A stretch of DNA of 64,000 bases from Saturnia japonica. Taxonomy: Eukaryota; Arthropoda; Insecta; Lepidoptera; Saturniidae. Numbering within the stretch: position 1 is the first letter of the stretch; each line of letters begins with the position of its first letter. Shown piece by piece: positions 47,420 to 57,802 of this stretch. The notes below the pieces were generated by a model. It was not told where the DNA came from. It did not search any database and worked only from the letters and a program-made list of their open reading frames with translations. The translations under genes were made by a program, and so were the position numbers. The stretch lies in assembly GCA_033032175.1 (NCBI GenBank), contig CM065304.1:27658653-27722652 (forward strand). The letters are read 5' to 3'.

Positions 47420-47638
47420 CGGTGTGTGCGTATCAGGCAAAAACTACTGTATAGATTTAGATCTTTTTTTTTTTTTTGTTTTACTCCTTAGATAAGTATA
47501 TAAGGTAGGTACTTATAAAAGAAAAATCACGATATCTTAATTCAATAAAACTTTATTAAAGTTTTAAGAAACTACGATTTTTACAAGCACTACACGTTCT
47601 TCTGTCGTCCACACGAGCGAAGCTGTGGGCCCAGCTAG
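47420..47638 (+). mobile_element. Helitron-like 3' end E1
   Basis: Hairpin CCACA (47609-47613), 10-nt loop CGAGCGAAGC, TGTGG (47624-47628), spacer GCCCAG, CTAG (47635-47638), then T. The fifth stem pair is A-T here but G-C in C1, so base pairing is kept. The 5' end is not defined. Confidence 0.55.
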
Positions 47639-47935
47639 TATACAATAAATTTACCTTATACTTTTGTTAGTAATTCAACTTGATGTTGGCTAATAATGTG
47701 TCTGGATCTATCCAGAAATGCAGTTATCATAAAGGTGTTTGAAGAATGACTTTGAACTGAACATTGACGGTTATTTAGGCAATCATTAAAAATACCCCAC
47801 CTCCTGCTTTACTTTACTTTGTACTCCATTTCTCTCTCTCACTGGAAACTCGGACTTGTTTTACAATTCGATAAGATTAACGCCCAAATACTTTGTCATC
47901 CATACTTATGTACCTTTATCAGATTTTTTAATTGT
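47420..47935 (+). repeat. inverted duplicate of 56940-57432
   Basis: Sequence similarity to the reverse complement of 56940-57432 runs through the Helitron-like end and across CTAG|T into 300 bp of neighbouring DNA (ACCCCACCTCC, GTACTCCATTTCTCTC, GAAACTCGGACTTG segments). Confidence 0.7.
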
Positions 47936-48008
47936 TCTTATAAATAATCTGTTTATTGGATATAAGGGCACTACCAAATAGTACCTATATTTGGCATAAT
48001 TATGATAA

Positions 48009-48364
48009 TCTATATATTAATACGTGAAATAAAAACTTTGAACCCCTTTTTAAGGGTATTGCGTGCACGGAAGACTGAGATTTGGCATGAATAAAGCTTA
48101 TACGGAGAAGGAGTGCAGAAAGCTAAAATTTATCTATAATATCTGTTACTAATATGTTAAATTAAAAAAATTAATCCTGCAAATCCTAGCCTGATCAGTG
48201 CCATTGAACTTAGACCCCCCAAAATATTGGCATTGTCACTCGATGAAAAGTGACAGCAAGTGATATAATATTCATTGTTTATGTTCATACTGCAAACGTC
48301 AAACAGAAAATAGTCTATGATTAAAAAATCGCTAGTCGAATTACGATCATTGGACAACCGCTGG
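48009..48364 (+). mobile_element. non-autonomous Helitron family A, copy A5
   Basis: Starts TCTATATATTAATACGTG after an A and ends CCGCTGG before T (CTGG still fits the CTRR rule for Helitron ends). 356 bp. Faces copy A6 as an inverted pair. Confidence 0.75.
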
Positions 48365-48369
48365 TATAT

Positions 48370-49545
48370 TACATAAAACCGTATCCGTAATATAAATATC
48401 CATAACCAAAACCGATTGAATACCATTTGGGTATCGATATCTTTACCCAGATCTGAAATCTGTTAACCGTAATTGCTACATACACAGATATTGACCACAA
48501 ACGAAAAAAAAAAAACAAAAAACTGTCGAGTTGTTATAATGAAATCAAAAGATGAAATTTTGACAGATTTTTTTTCATTCTAATTTATCCATTCAGATCG
48601 ATAATTAAATAATCAGAAAGATATTCAATTACAACACGCAACACTTATCAGTGCATAGGGGTTTATTTATGCAACATTTTATTAGATTACCTCGAGACAA
48701 CCCCCTACATCCCTTACATCCTGCAATCAAATAAACACCGTATGTATTATCCGACACATGTCTCGGCTCCGCAAATAATATTAAAACGAATGGGTTGGAT
48801 CGTTTCTGTTTTTATTGTTGTGTCATTGGCGCAATGTGAATTGCAGTTTGGTATCGAACATCGTGAGTGTGACATTCAGTTTGACAAAAAAACTAATAGT
48901 TATATATACTTACTTAGTTTACATTACAATTGCAAATTAAATGTAAAATCGTTTGCTATTGTTTTATTTATCACTATCGCTAACACAGCATTAAAAACTC
49001 AATGATTTTTACAACATTAAATTACATGGTTTTTAGAAAAAAATACGTTAAAAAAATCGGATCACAAACTATATATAACGTAGTTGAATGTTTTTTTTTA
49101 AAGTACAATTGGAAAATGAAATAAAAATCAGTTCATAATCTTTTAAGATAAATACTTTCGATACAATTCTTATGAAAAAATATCATAGCTTAAGATTTTA
49201 TATTTCAATGAAGATATTCTAAAAAGTAGTTTAGTACTTACCTAATAATTTTTCGCGCTGCTCCATGCTTAGGGTGGCTTTAACTAAATCCTTAAATCAC
49301 ATTTAAATTTTTTTGGTGCATGACGCCCTCAGAGTACTTACGAGTAGCTCCTCGCTTAGTGTACGTTCTGACTTACACTTTGTATATTAACTGCTTCGCT
49401 CCTAAGAGCCATAGCGTCATGATAGATAATTTATTACCTTCGTCAATAATAATAATAATTTATTACTTTCTAAAACTTACTGATAGTTCACTGGTTAGTT
49501 ACCTCTTGAGCTGTTTAATATCTAATAAAATAATAAATTTAATTA
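48370..49545. other. AT-rich noncoding DNA
   Basis: Contains one arm of the small MITE-like element of 8682-8777 at 49268-49310. Open frames at 48742-49005 and 49320-49592 lack protein features. Confidence 0.35.
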
Positions 49546-49548
49546 GTA

Positions 49549-49901
49549 CTTGCGATCGCCCTAAGGTCGAAATTCGACCAGCGACTTTTTGATCATAGAC
49601 AATTTTCTATTTGACATTTGCAGTATTCATGAACCTAAACAAGGATCATTATCTACATCACTAGCTGTCACTTTTCGTTGAGTGACAATGTCAATATTTT
49701 GGGGGGTCTAAGTTCAATGGAACTGGTCAGGGTAGGATTCGTAGTATTAATTTATTTAATTTAATGTATTAGTAATAGATATTATAGATAGAATTTAGCT
49801 TTCTGCGCTCATTCTCCATATAAACTTTAACCATACCAAATCTCACAGTATTCCGTGCACACAATACGCTTAAAAAGGGGTACAAAGATTAATAATATAG
49901 A
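49549..49901 (-). mobile_element. non-autonomous Helitron family A, copy A6
   Basis: On the minus strand it starts TCTATATTATTAATC after an A. It ends with hairpin GGTCGAA-TTTCGACC-like arms, a 12-nt spacer and CAAG (for CTAG) before T. The least decayed 3' hairpin of the family. It lies 400 bp upstream of the LIM exon. Confidence 0.75.
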
Positions 49902-49974
49902 TATATTGAATGGTTATAAAAGTTACACTAAAATAAACAATAGTATTCAATGTAGGACTTGAAAGCCCATACTA

Positions 49975-50210
49975 GAACATAATATATTTTAACAAAAAAG
50001 GAACCCAACTTCAATGATTTTGAGGAGTTCCCTGGTGCATTTTCGAGGTCGAAGAACCAATACCAATGAAATTAAAATGGAACCACCCTTGAGGTATCCC
50101 CTTTCCAACGAAAAAATAATCATCCAAATCGGCTCGTAAACGAAGAAGTATGACTAAACATCCGTAAAAAATATACATTCGAAATAAGATCCTCCTTTAT
50201 TTTTGATGTC
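49975..50210 (+). repeat. dispersed repeat J next to the exon
   Basis: AACTTCAATGATTTTGAGGA, CCACCCTTGAGGTATCC and AAATCGGCTCGTAAACGAAG segments match 61065-61290. It ends about 95 bp before the 3' splice site of the LIM exon. Confidence 0.55.
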
Positions 50211-50283
50211 TACTAAAATTTTAGTTGAGAAAAATCCTGGAACTGATAATGCCTGGCTACATTATGAACGAGTGTATGGTTTT

Positions 50284-50304
50284 AACATTTTGTTTCCTTT
50301 GCAG
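50284..50304 (+). promoter_or_regulatory. 3' splice site of the LIM exon
   Basis: A pyrimidine-rich tract, TTTTGTTTCCTTTGCAG, ends at AG 50303-50304, directly before the first codon of the LIM domain exon. Confidence 0.8.
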
Positions 50305-50486
50305 ACGGAGCACCGCACTTGCTGCGCGTGTGGCGAGCCCATAGCCGATCGATTCCTCCTGGAGGTCGGTGGTGGGGCGTGGCACACCGGCTGCCTTCGA
50401 TGTTGCGTCTGTGCCGTCCAACTGGACCGACATCCCTCGTGCTTCCTACGCGACAGCCAGGTCTACTGCAAACAAGATTACGCCAA
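50305..50486 (+). CDS. Awh: LIM-domain exon of Arrowhead (LHX6/8-type LIM-homeodomain factor)
   Basis: A 182-nt internal exon in phase 0, ending after two bases of a Lys codon. It encodes 60 residues that form one complete LIM domain: Cys6, Cys9, 17 residues, His27, Cys30, Cys33, Cys36, 18 residues, Cys55, Asp58. These eight residues bind two zinc ions. The wording TCCACGEPIADRFLLEVGG and VYCKQDY matches Arrowhead better than Apterous, Lim1 or Lmx1, which start the domain differently. In Drosophila Awh is a nuclear transcription factor needed for abdominal histoblasts and salivary imaginal rings; LIM1 binds cofactors such as Chip/LDB. The open frame continues upstream to 50203, but that part lies before the splice acceptor and is not coding. 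The second LIM domain and homeodomain lie outside the window. Identification rests on remembered family sequence, without a search. Confidence 0.85.
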
Positions 50487-50492
50487 GTGAGT
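50487..50492 (+). promoter_or_regulatory. 5' splice site of the LIM exon
   Basis: GTGAGT follows AA of the split Lys codon. Reading through it meets TGA at 50488-50490, as expected for intron sequence. Confidence 0.8.
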
Positions 50493-51190
50493 GCTCGGGG
50501 ACTAGTTAAAAAGCGAGGCGAAATATTATTGTTCTTTATTTTATTTTATGAAATTTTATAAACATGGACTGACAAATATAGGTACTTGTATATTCTCGGC
50601 TTAAAATAAACTGAATTTCATTTTACCCATTAAAATATAAAATATTATTAACTGACTTGCGGTTGATGTTGCCATCACGTTAGTTATATACCAAAAACAA
50701 AAATTAAAAATAGCTACAGTCGTACAAGATCATGTGCGACCTTCCTATGTTTTAGAAGTTGGCGGGGACGAGGTAGCACGCCATTACACTACACAGTATA
50801 CTAAAGTAAACAGTATGTTATCTCGGCAGTGTTCTTGAAATAACTACCTGCAGCCGTTCGGTAGGTAAACACGCTCGCTGGCTGCCCTCTGACTGTGTTT
50901 TAGGTTACCTATTTACGTATTGGATAATGCAATAAGTATTAAATTGTCAAGACTACCTTTTGACCAAAACATATTACTGCTTTTGTAAGTTTTTATTATA
51001 TAAAAAGGATTTCTACTTAGATTTTACTTTTAGTTCGAAAAGCAATAATAGAGGATAAAAATTTTTGTAAAGGAAAATATAGTTTATACTAATTTAAAAA
51101 AAATATGCTGATTGGGACCTTTATTGTCGTGCGTCGCGTAAACCAATAGAGTTATATATGTTATGTAATTATTCCTTTTAAATGTAGACA
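50493..51190. other. intron, AT-rich, nothing identified
   Basis: A GC-richer spot at 50755-50770 and 50840-50890 has no recognisable content. Confidence 0.4.
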
Positions 51191-51194
51191 TATA

Positions 51195-51235
51195 TTATAC
51201 CCTGCTATCCTTGCGAAGCAGGGACGGGTTGCTAG
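51195..51235 (+). mobile_element. Helitron-like 3' end with perfect hairpin
   Basis: CCCTGC (51200-51205), 12-nt loop, GCAGGG (51218-51223), 8-nt spacer ACGGGTTG, CTAG (51232-51235), then T. The 5' end of the element was not located. Confidence 0.5.
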
Positions 51236-51239
51236 TTAA

Positions 51240-51575
51240 TTATAAATTGCGTACTCCCAACTATTGTGTACTGAAGTTTACCTAGATTTCGTTTCAGCCG
51301 TTTGTATTAAGACGTAATACTGCTTACTTTAACGTACTGTGACTGCACGCCTACGTCATCAAATTGCACGAGTTTCCCTTCCCCGCTACATTTCCCGTTC
51401 CCGTTATCGTCTTAAGTACTTCGTACCTGCCAACGTCTGTCAGAAACATATGACGGTCGTGCTCGAACTTGTACGGCTATAGTATAGAGATTACTTTCTA
51501 CACACATAAAACTTTTAACTTTTATTAGTATAGAATTCGTGATAAAGAGGATAAATGTTATCTGATCATAGATAT
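51240..51575. other. intron, nothing identified
   Basis: Moderately GC-rich between 51290 and 51475. No repeat or coding signal recognised. Confidence 0.35.
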
Positions 51576-51576
51576 T

Positions 51577-51955
51577 TCATCATCATCATGATGTCAGACG
51601 AAAGACGTTTTCTCCTGAGAATGGGCTTTCCACAAAGATCGCCACAACGACCTGTCCTTTGCTGCCCGCATCCAGCAGATTCCTACAACTTTCAAATCCA
51701 CTTTGTGGCGTGTCTGCCCATACTTCATCTTCTGGAATGTGGCCACCACACGAGAACCATTCGGCTCTACCGGTTATCCGCTGTACAAGCTACGTGACCC
51801 GCCCACTGCCACTTTAATCTAGCTATTCTTAGAGCTTTGTCGGTGACTGGTTCTGCAGCGGATCTCCTCATTTTTAATTCGTTCTTGAAAACTTTGAATA
51901 TAGCCCTTTGAGTGTCCTTGAGCTTTCTTAAGATGCCCATAGTAAGCAACTCTTT
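51577..51955 (-). pseudogene. RTE-type LINE ORF2 C-terminal fragment
   Basis: The minus-strand frame 51949-51767 reads LRKLKDTQRAIFKVF, then ALRIARLKWQWAGHV, the hallmark of the RTE ORF2 C-terminal region. The rest to the 3' end is frameshifted. It ends at an (ATG)n-type tail (CATCATCATCATG on the plus strand, 51578-51590). Catalytic domains are absent. Confidence 0.75.
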
Positions 51956-51959
51956 AGAA

Positions 51960-52555
51960 TCATTGGAATCTTTTTTTATCCTTACACAGATGCTTACAAA
52001 ATAATTGCAGGGAAGTTCAAACCTACATATTTTTATTAGATACTATTATAAAAATATTATGGTTATAATTCATTACTGTAGTAAAAATGTTTAAAAAACA
52101 AATAAGTAATTTATAATGTCAAAGATATATTATCACATAAATATTATTCAGTACTTAAGGAAGCGACTGGTCTCTATTCTGATAATATTCTCAGGAGGCT
52201 GTTGACGCTACCGCAAAATTTCCATGGATTTGATGATTGGCAAGGTTTAATTTATTATATTTTACGATTTTCTAATTACGTAGGATCATTATTAAGAAGT
52301 TATTGAGGTTGGCTCGACATAGGTCCATAAATTCTCGTGTGGTCCGATACATTGGATCTGAATTCGTTCTGGTTATCATTCCACTGTAAAACATTAATAG
52401 AGCGCACTCTATAATTAAGTTATAAAACAAGTCGTACAGTGCAGAAAAATTGATTACTGAGATGAAACGAAAATTGATAAAATTATTTCCACAAAATTGT
52501 TTTATCTAAATAAAATAAAATGTATACAAACGTGTGTACGGTATCTAATTCATTT
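51960..52555. other. intron, AT-rich
   Basis: Nothing identified. Confidence 0.35.
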
Positions 52556-52559
52556 AGAA

Positions 52560-52880
52560 TACACTGGCCGCGTCCAATTAACCTTGGATGTAGGAAATAT
52601 ACGCAGTCATCATTATCGAGTCATCAGTGAGGTGATCTCCGTCCGAAGTGGGACCGTGGTGGGATGGGAGTCGCTCTTAGTGCGGCGTTGTTTTTGTGTT
52701 TGGTCGGTTTGCGTTTGGTATGTATTGAGGAATGTCGGCAGGGTAGGCGGTCCGGTGTGCATGTGACCTGTGACCCTCTCTGTGTGGCGCGGGCGGGCCC
52801 GGGGGACTCGGGGCCCGCCAGTGATGATGCATTATTGACAGGCAACGTATGGCGCGAAGTCGGTCTCTTGGATGTGAAGG
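52560..52880. promoter_or_regulatory. GC-rich unique patch in the downstream intron
   Basis: A GC-rich block with GGCGCGGGCGGGCCCGGGGG and ACTCGGGGCCCGCC segments, 2.1 kb after the LIM exon. An 80-codon plus-strand frame (52664-52906) starts with a hydrophobic stretch like a signal peptide, but the rest does not look like a protein. The patch could be an intronic enhancer, an alternative promoter or chance. Confidence 0.25.
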
Positions 52881-53253
52881 GAAATTTGGAATCGATACTT
52901 GTCTAAAGTTTGATTTCTTCGATTCCATTCATACATAGAACTATGTGCTCGAATCGAATCTAATCATTAAAAAATACATATTTTTTGTTACGATAACTGA
53001 TAGATAGTATAATAGGTTGTAAAGAATAAGTGTTGCTAGGACATCCCGTTTAAAATTAAAATAAAATATTATAATACAATATAGATAAGTATATTTATAC
53101 TACAAAACGCCAATTTTATATGTAAGGACCTAATATATTGGAGAAAATACAATGATTTGTGATCAAGTTTTTCAAAAAATGATTTTCAGGCGCTTACATG
53201 GCTTACGCCTTATAATTCTCTAAAAAGCCTAGAGAAAAGTCCGGGATATTATA

Positions 53254-53665
53254 CAATGTAAATTCTTTATAACGAAACTCAAGGGACTGAGCATTTTTTG
53301 TCGTTATAGAGAGTTATCGTTATATGGAGTGAACAAAAAAACAACCAAATGAACAAGAATTTTTAATATGTATGTCTTAGATAATAAATGCTTATAAATT
53401 ATTGTTTACACATATAGTCTGATAACTTTGTCTGACGTTTTTTGCTATACCAGTACTTGTTTTGTATTATTTTATGTATTCAATTCATATCTAGATATGT
53501 GGTGGAATCGTCTTTCTACACATTTCTTCGTAATAGAGAATGGCGTATCGCTATAAAGAGTGTTTCAATATGTGGGTTTTAACGCAAACCAACCAAGTTG
53601 GGCTCACTTCAACGTTATAGGGAGTTTATCGTTTTAAAGGATAACGTTATAAAGAGTTTACACTG
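53254..53665. mobile_element. pogo/Tigger-type MITE
   Basis: 412 bp with terminal inverted repeats CAATGTAAATTCTTTATAAC and, reversed, CAGTGTAAACTCTTTATAAC, flanked by TA on both sides (53252-53253, 53666-53667). The CAGT...TATAACG terminus and TA target suit pogo/Tigger elements. Inside, the motif CGTTATA(G/T)(A/G)GAGT recurs several times. No transposase frame. Removing it restores alignment with D1. Confidence 0.75.
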
Positions 53666-53990
53666 TATATCTGTCTCCTAAGGTTGACTCGCAATAACCA
53701 TTGTTATCTTCAATATAATAAATAAAAATATTACGTTAATTGCGAAGCTATTTTTCCTATTCAGTATCGATCTTTATGAAGATAAATTTGTTAATTAACT
53801 TAGGCATTTAACGGAGATTAAAATTGTGATTAACAGTTTACCATTTAAATGAATACCGTAGAAGATATCATGAATCAAAATTCCTCTCAGCAAAACGGTT
53901 GCGGTCGGTTGGTAGGCACACCGCACCTATGATCAATTGCGCGATGCGAGCTAAGCGCACTATTCGTAACTATGATATTACATAATATAC

Positions 53991-54242
53991 TCACGCCTGT
54001 ATCCCCGAAGTTTTAGGCGTACACCCGTTTAACGTATGAGGTGTACACCCACAATTCGCCTGGCATATTTTAGGTCGCATGTAATAGGGGGCGAGTCTAT
54101 TGCTATTAATCGGGCGCAACGTCAAACTTCGAGCTGCTACTGAGATATTCATAGAAAACCCCAATGACACTGCTCGATCTGAGAATCGAACCTAGGAATT
54201 CGAGCTTAGTATTCGCGATTAAGACCACTAGGCTAATAAGAC
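53991..54242 (-). mobile_element. tRNA-derived SINE S3
   Basis: On the minus strand it has TTAGCCTAGTGGT (A box) and GGTTCGATTCT (B box), the CCCTATTACATGCGACC body segment and a GGGGATACAGGCGTGA end. Confidence 0.7.
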
Positions 54243-54349
54243 AGGTATGAGCTATTATTAAAATGATAAGCTATAAATCAGGCTTTATTAAACATAAAAT
54301 ATACCACTTTGTAAATTGTACCCGTGCGAAGATGGGGCAGGTCGCTAGT

Positions 54350-55790
54350 AATTTTATAATTCTATTCCTTGACACTTTTTACTTCAGTGTTTTCTTTTAA
54401 TTTTAAAAGCCTTGTTTCCTAACAATATTTATTATTTACAACTTACAATGTCAATTAACGTAATAAAATAATCTAAGTTTTTTTTTGTTACTAGGTTCGA
54501 TTCCCAACTCATACATAATTTTTTTTGCATTGCAGTTTTTGTTACCTTTGAAATCGATCTTATGGTTCTTTATAACATTTCTCTATCTCTTATAGTTTCA
54601 GAATTCCCCCCATTGACCCATCGTATGTCATTGACATATTGTATGTCAATGTATTTATTATTTGTATATAACTTCTAAGTTATATGTACATCAACAAACA
54701 ACTCGATTATACACATAATAAATAATTACATGTTTTCGTTACCATTTTAGAAACCTAATGATTTATTTTCACTTAGTAATTTTATTATTTAAATATTTGT
54801 GAGTTGTCTGTAGATACTTACATCATTATCTTCGTTCAAAGCTCAGTGCTTCTTCGTTCTCTTATCTAGTTACAATTTCAGCTTAATTTCGTAGTATACT
54901 TATGTATTTATAAAGTATATTACAATTAATTGAATTTTTGAGGATATTTTTTTTCTTATCTCTACATAACAAACCGATATTAATTATAATTACAAATTAC
55001 TTTATGGAAATATTCCTAAGGGAAATACTCTTTTAAAATAATTTAAACTAATATGAAAAGAGCACATTATAATATATTTAAAAAACAATTCCAATAATCG
55101 TTGATCCGAGCCCGTTTCACACTTGACGCCATTTGCAACAAATCTTATGTGGCGTGGAAACTTGAAGTAAAAAATTGCGGAAATCGACCGCATACACCAT
55201 TACGATATGGTTCCCGACTTTATTATAATATTCATAAGGTCTTTGGCTACCGACTACAATAACGTATTTTTGTAACACTGCTGAATAATTTATAATGAAT
55301 GGCACCAGTGTTATAAATTATGTTGGACTATATCTTAGTTAACGTTTCTTAACGTATATAAGTTTACAAACTACAATCTAAAACCCTCGGGGTTAAAAGC
55401 AGCATAACATTACGAAGTTCAATAAAACTGTTCGGTTGTTTTTACGTTGAAAATTATCTATAATGAAAATTACATTTGTTTTCTGTAATTTATTTATATT
55501 TTTTAAATAATCGATATAAAAAAAAAACATTGAATATTCACATTTAAGTGATATCAAGGGTTTTGTAATTTTTGCAACTATACGTACTACTCGTGCGCGA
55601 TAAGTTGAGACCTGAGCGCGGTGACGTTATTGTCGGGTCCTGGTACAGTGAACAAAAAAAGAACAAAACTAGCTTAGTAAGAGACTAAAAACCTATATTA
55701 AATAACAATGCAATGCGAGGAAAGTTTTCGTATGCCCAACGAATTAGTATTCGCAAAAAAGCCACGAATTACAGAATATTGTTCTATACA
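54350..55790. other. intron, AT-rich
   Basis: A repeat fragment at 54540-54640 matches 29020-29150. Otherwise nothing identified. Confidence 0.35.
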
Positions 55791-55794
55791 ACTA

Positions 55795-56035
55795 AGGTGG
55801 TAAACAAGTATACGAGCCGCCTGATGGTAAGCGGCTACCGTAGCTTACGGATGCTTGTAATACCATCTTGTATACGCTTGTATAGTAGCGCGTTGCCGAC
55901 TTTGAACCCTTCTATCCTACGGATCTCTGGAAATCCAACACAAGGCTATTTGGCTGCGGTATTCTGTAGGGTGGATGTATTCCAGCAGTTAGGCTTTACC
56001 AAGTAGAGAGAAATCTCCATAGAAATATCTCTGTG
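55795..56035. repeat. dispersed repeat G, copy 2
   Basis: Includes CGAGCCGCCTGATGGTAAGC, ACGGATGCTTGTAATACC, CAACACAAGGCTATTTGG and CCAAGTAGAGAGAAATC segments. The last part matches 33215-33352. Probably from the 3' region of a lepidopteran LINE. Confidence 0.45.
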
Positions 56036-56039
56036 GCTT

Positions 56040-56935
56040 ACCTCTCTTACTATTTTGACCAAGCCGAAGGTTCGGTTGAATCATGACCGAAATCGTAATT
56101 CAGATCTAAACTAGAATTTTGACTGAAAATTAACTGAAACCAAAACTCTATAGTTACCTGGGAATGCGCCGGTATGTTTTAAGAAGAGTTTTATTGGAGG
56201 TATTCTTATTTCATATTTCTATAGACCAACTTGAAGAAATTTCTTTGTGCTATTCCTTTAAGAATAATATAGTAATTTCTATATTGCACTGGATAAGATC
56301 GTGCTTTAGTTAAGCTTCGACATATTTGAAAGTAAATACAAATATTACTGCTTAAAAAATATTTTATTAATCGTACATCATAATTAATCACCACAGAAAT
56401 CAACATTACAAGCTCGTTCATATAGGTCAGATGAATTCTGTCAAAGATGGACTCAATATCGAAACTTCAACAATACGAAGTTAAGGATAATACAGCCAAC
56501 AGGTGTGTAAGATATAATTTTTATAGGGCTAAATAGAAAAAGAGCGGGCCAATGTCCTCGAGAGTGGTTCGAAAAAACGCAGAGTGTGGTACGACAAAGC
56601 GAGAATGTTGGCAGCGGTAAAAATATTCCGAGCACCGGCCCGTGACTTGCAACACGGACGTTTCCATTTGTCATTTATTTTGATTGTGACGACTGGATGT
56701 GAATCCGTATATATTAATCGATAAAGTTTTTATATAGAACTTGTCGGTTCGACGATCCTTTTGGGACGGGGTGGTCTTATGCATTAGTTCTATATTATTT
56801 AATAAAGAATTATGTAGTCCCATTACCCATAATTTTACCAACTATACTGTTTGGTAGTTTTCTTATATCCGAAAAACGGATTATTAATAGGTACGATCAT
56901 AACTAATTCTATCACCAAAAAAAGTCTTTATTAAT
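56040..56935. other. intron, nothing identified
   Basis: No gene or repeat recognised. Confidence 0.35.
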
Positions 56936-56939
56936 ATGT

Positions 56940-57432
56940 TATAAGATCTGGCAAATATACCTGAGTAGCAAGGAGAGTATTCGGGCGTTAATCTTACCGA
57001 ATTGTAAAACAAGTTCGAGTTTCCAGTGAGTGAGAGAAATGGAGTACAAAGTACGTATGGAGGTGGGGTATTTTTAATGACTGCCTAAATATCCGGCAAT
57101 GTTCAGTTCAAAATCTCAAACACCTTTCTGACAACTGCATTTCTGGACAGGTCTAGACACATTTTTAGCTAACATCAAGTTGAATTACTAACAAAAGTGT
57201 AAGGTAAATTTATAGTTTACTAGCTGTGCCCACGGTTTCGCTCGCACGGACGATAGAAAAAAGCGTAATGCTTATAAAAATTGTAGTTTCTTAAAACTTG
57301 AATAACTTTTATTGAATGAAAATATTGTGATATTTATTTCTGAGGACCAAGTATTTAAATACTAAAATAAAAAAAAATATATATAAATCTATCCAGTAGT
57401 TTTTACGTGATGCGCGATCATAGAAAAATCTC
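56940..57432 (-). repeat. inverted duplicate of 47420-47935, with Helitron-like end E2
   Basis: The Helitron-like part is 57220-57432 on the minus strand, ending CTAG (57223-57220) before T. Its hairpin (CCGTG/CCGTGG) is decayed. The shared segment continues to about 56940. Confidence 0.65.
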
Positions 57433-57439
57433 AAACATT

Positions 57440-57790
57440 TTATTCAAATCGATTTTTCACTGAAAATCTTTCAGTGTTAACCTTATTTATGTACTACTGA
57501 ATATTGGAATATTAAACGCGTTTAAATAGCAATAAAAATAAAGGTCAAATTGCTGTCAAATACTGTCAGTGTCCGTCATTGATCTCCGAAATGAGGTACA
57601 ATCAACATCATTATCTGATGTCAATTTAAAATAAATTTAATCAATAAAATTTCAGTTGTTCCTTGTCTATAGAAAATGTGTTTTATTGTGATGAATATAA
57701 GGTTTAATTTATGTATGTACTTGCGTGATGATAGGATATTCGTGCAATAATGTAACGTGACATGGCACATGACAAAAACACGTGATAGTT
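57440..57790. other. intron, AT-rich
   Basis: Nothing identified. Confidence 0.35.
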
Positions 57791-57802
57791 GTCGGCGTCG
57801 TC

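Larger units (their letters stand above)
53166..54348 (+). mobile_element. Helitron-like element D2 with nested MITE and SINE
   Basis: Ends GGTCGCTAG (CTAG 54345-54348) before T. The reverse complement is collinear with D1 over at least 800 bp. It contains a tRNA-SINE at 53991-54242, at the same position as in D1, and a pogo-type MITE at 53254-53665 that D1 lacks. Confidence 0.6.

Noticed and set aside
50203..50304. Open frame upstream of the LIM domain as part of the protein, with Met at 50203
   Set aside because: A pyrimidine tract and AG lie at 50284-50304, the upstream residues do not resemble a LIM-homeodomain N-terminus, and the sequence up to 50210 is repeat J.
52664..52906. A secreted-protein gene
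   Set aside because: Only the first 25 residues look like a signal peptide; the remainder has no domain features, and overlapping frames on the other strand are equally open because of GC content.
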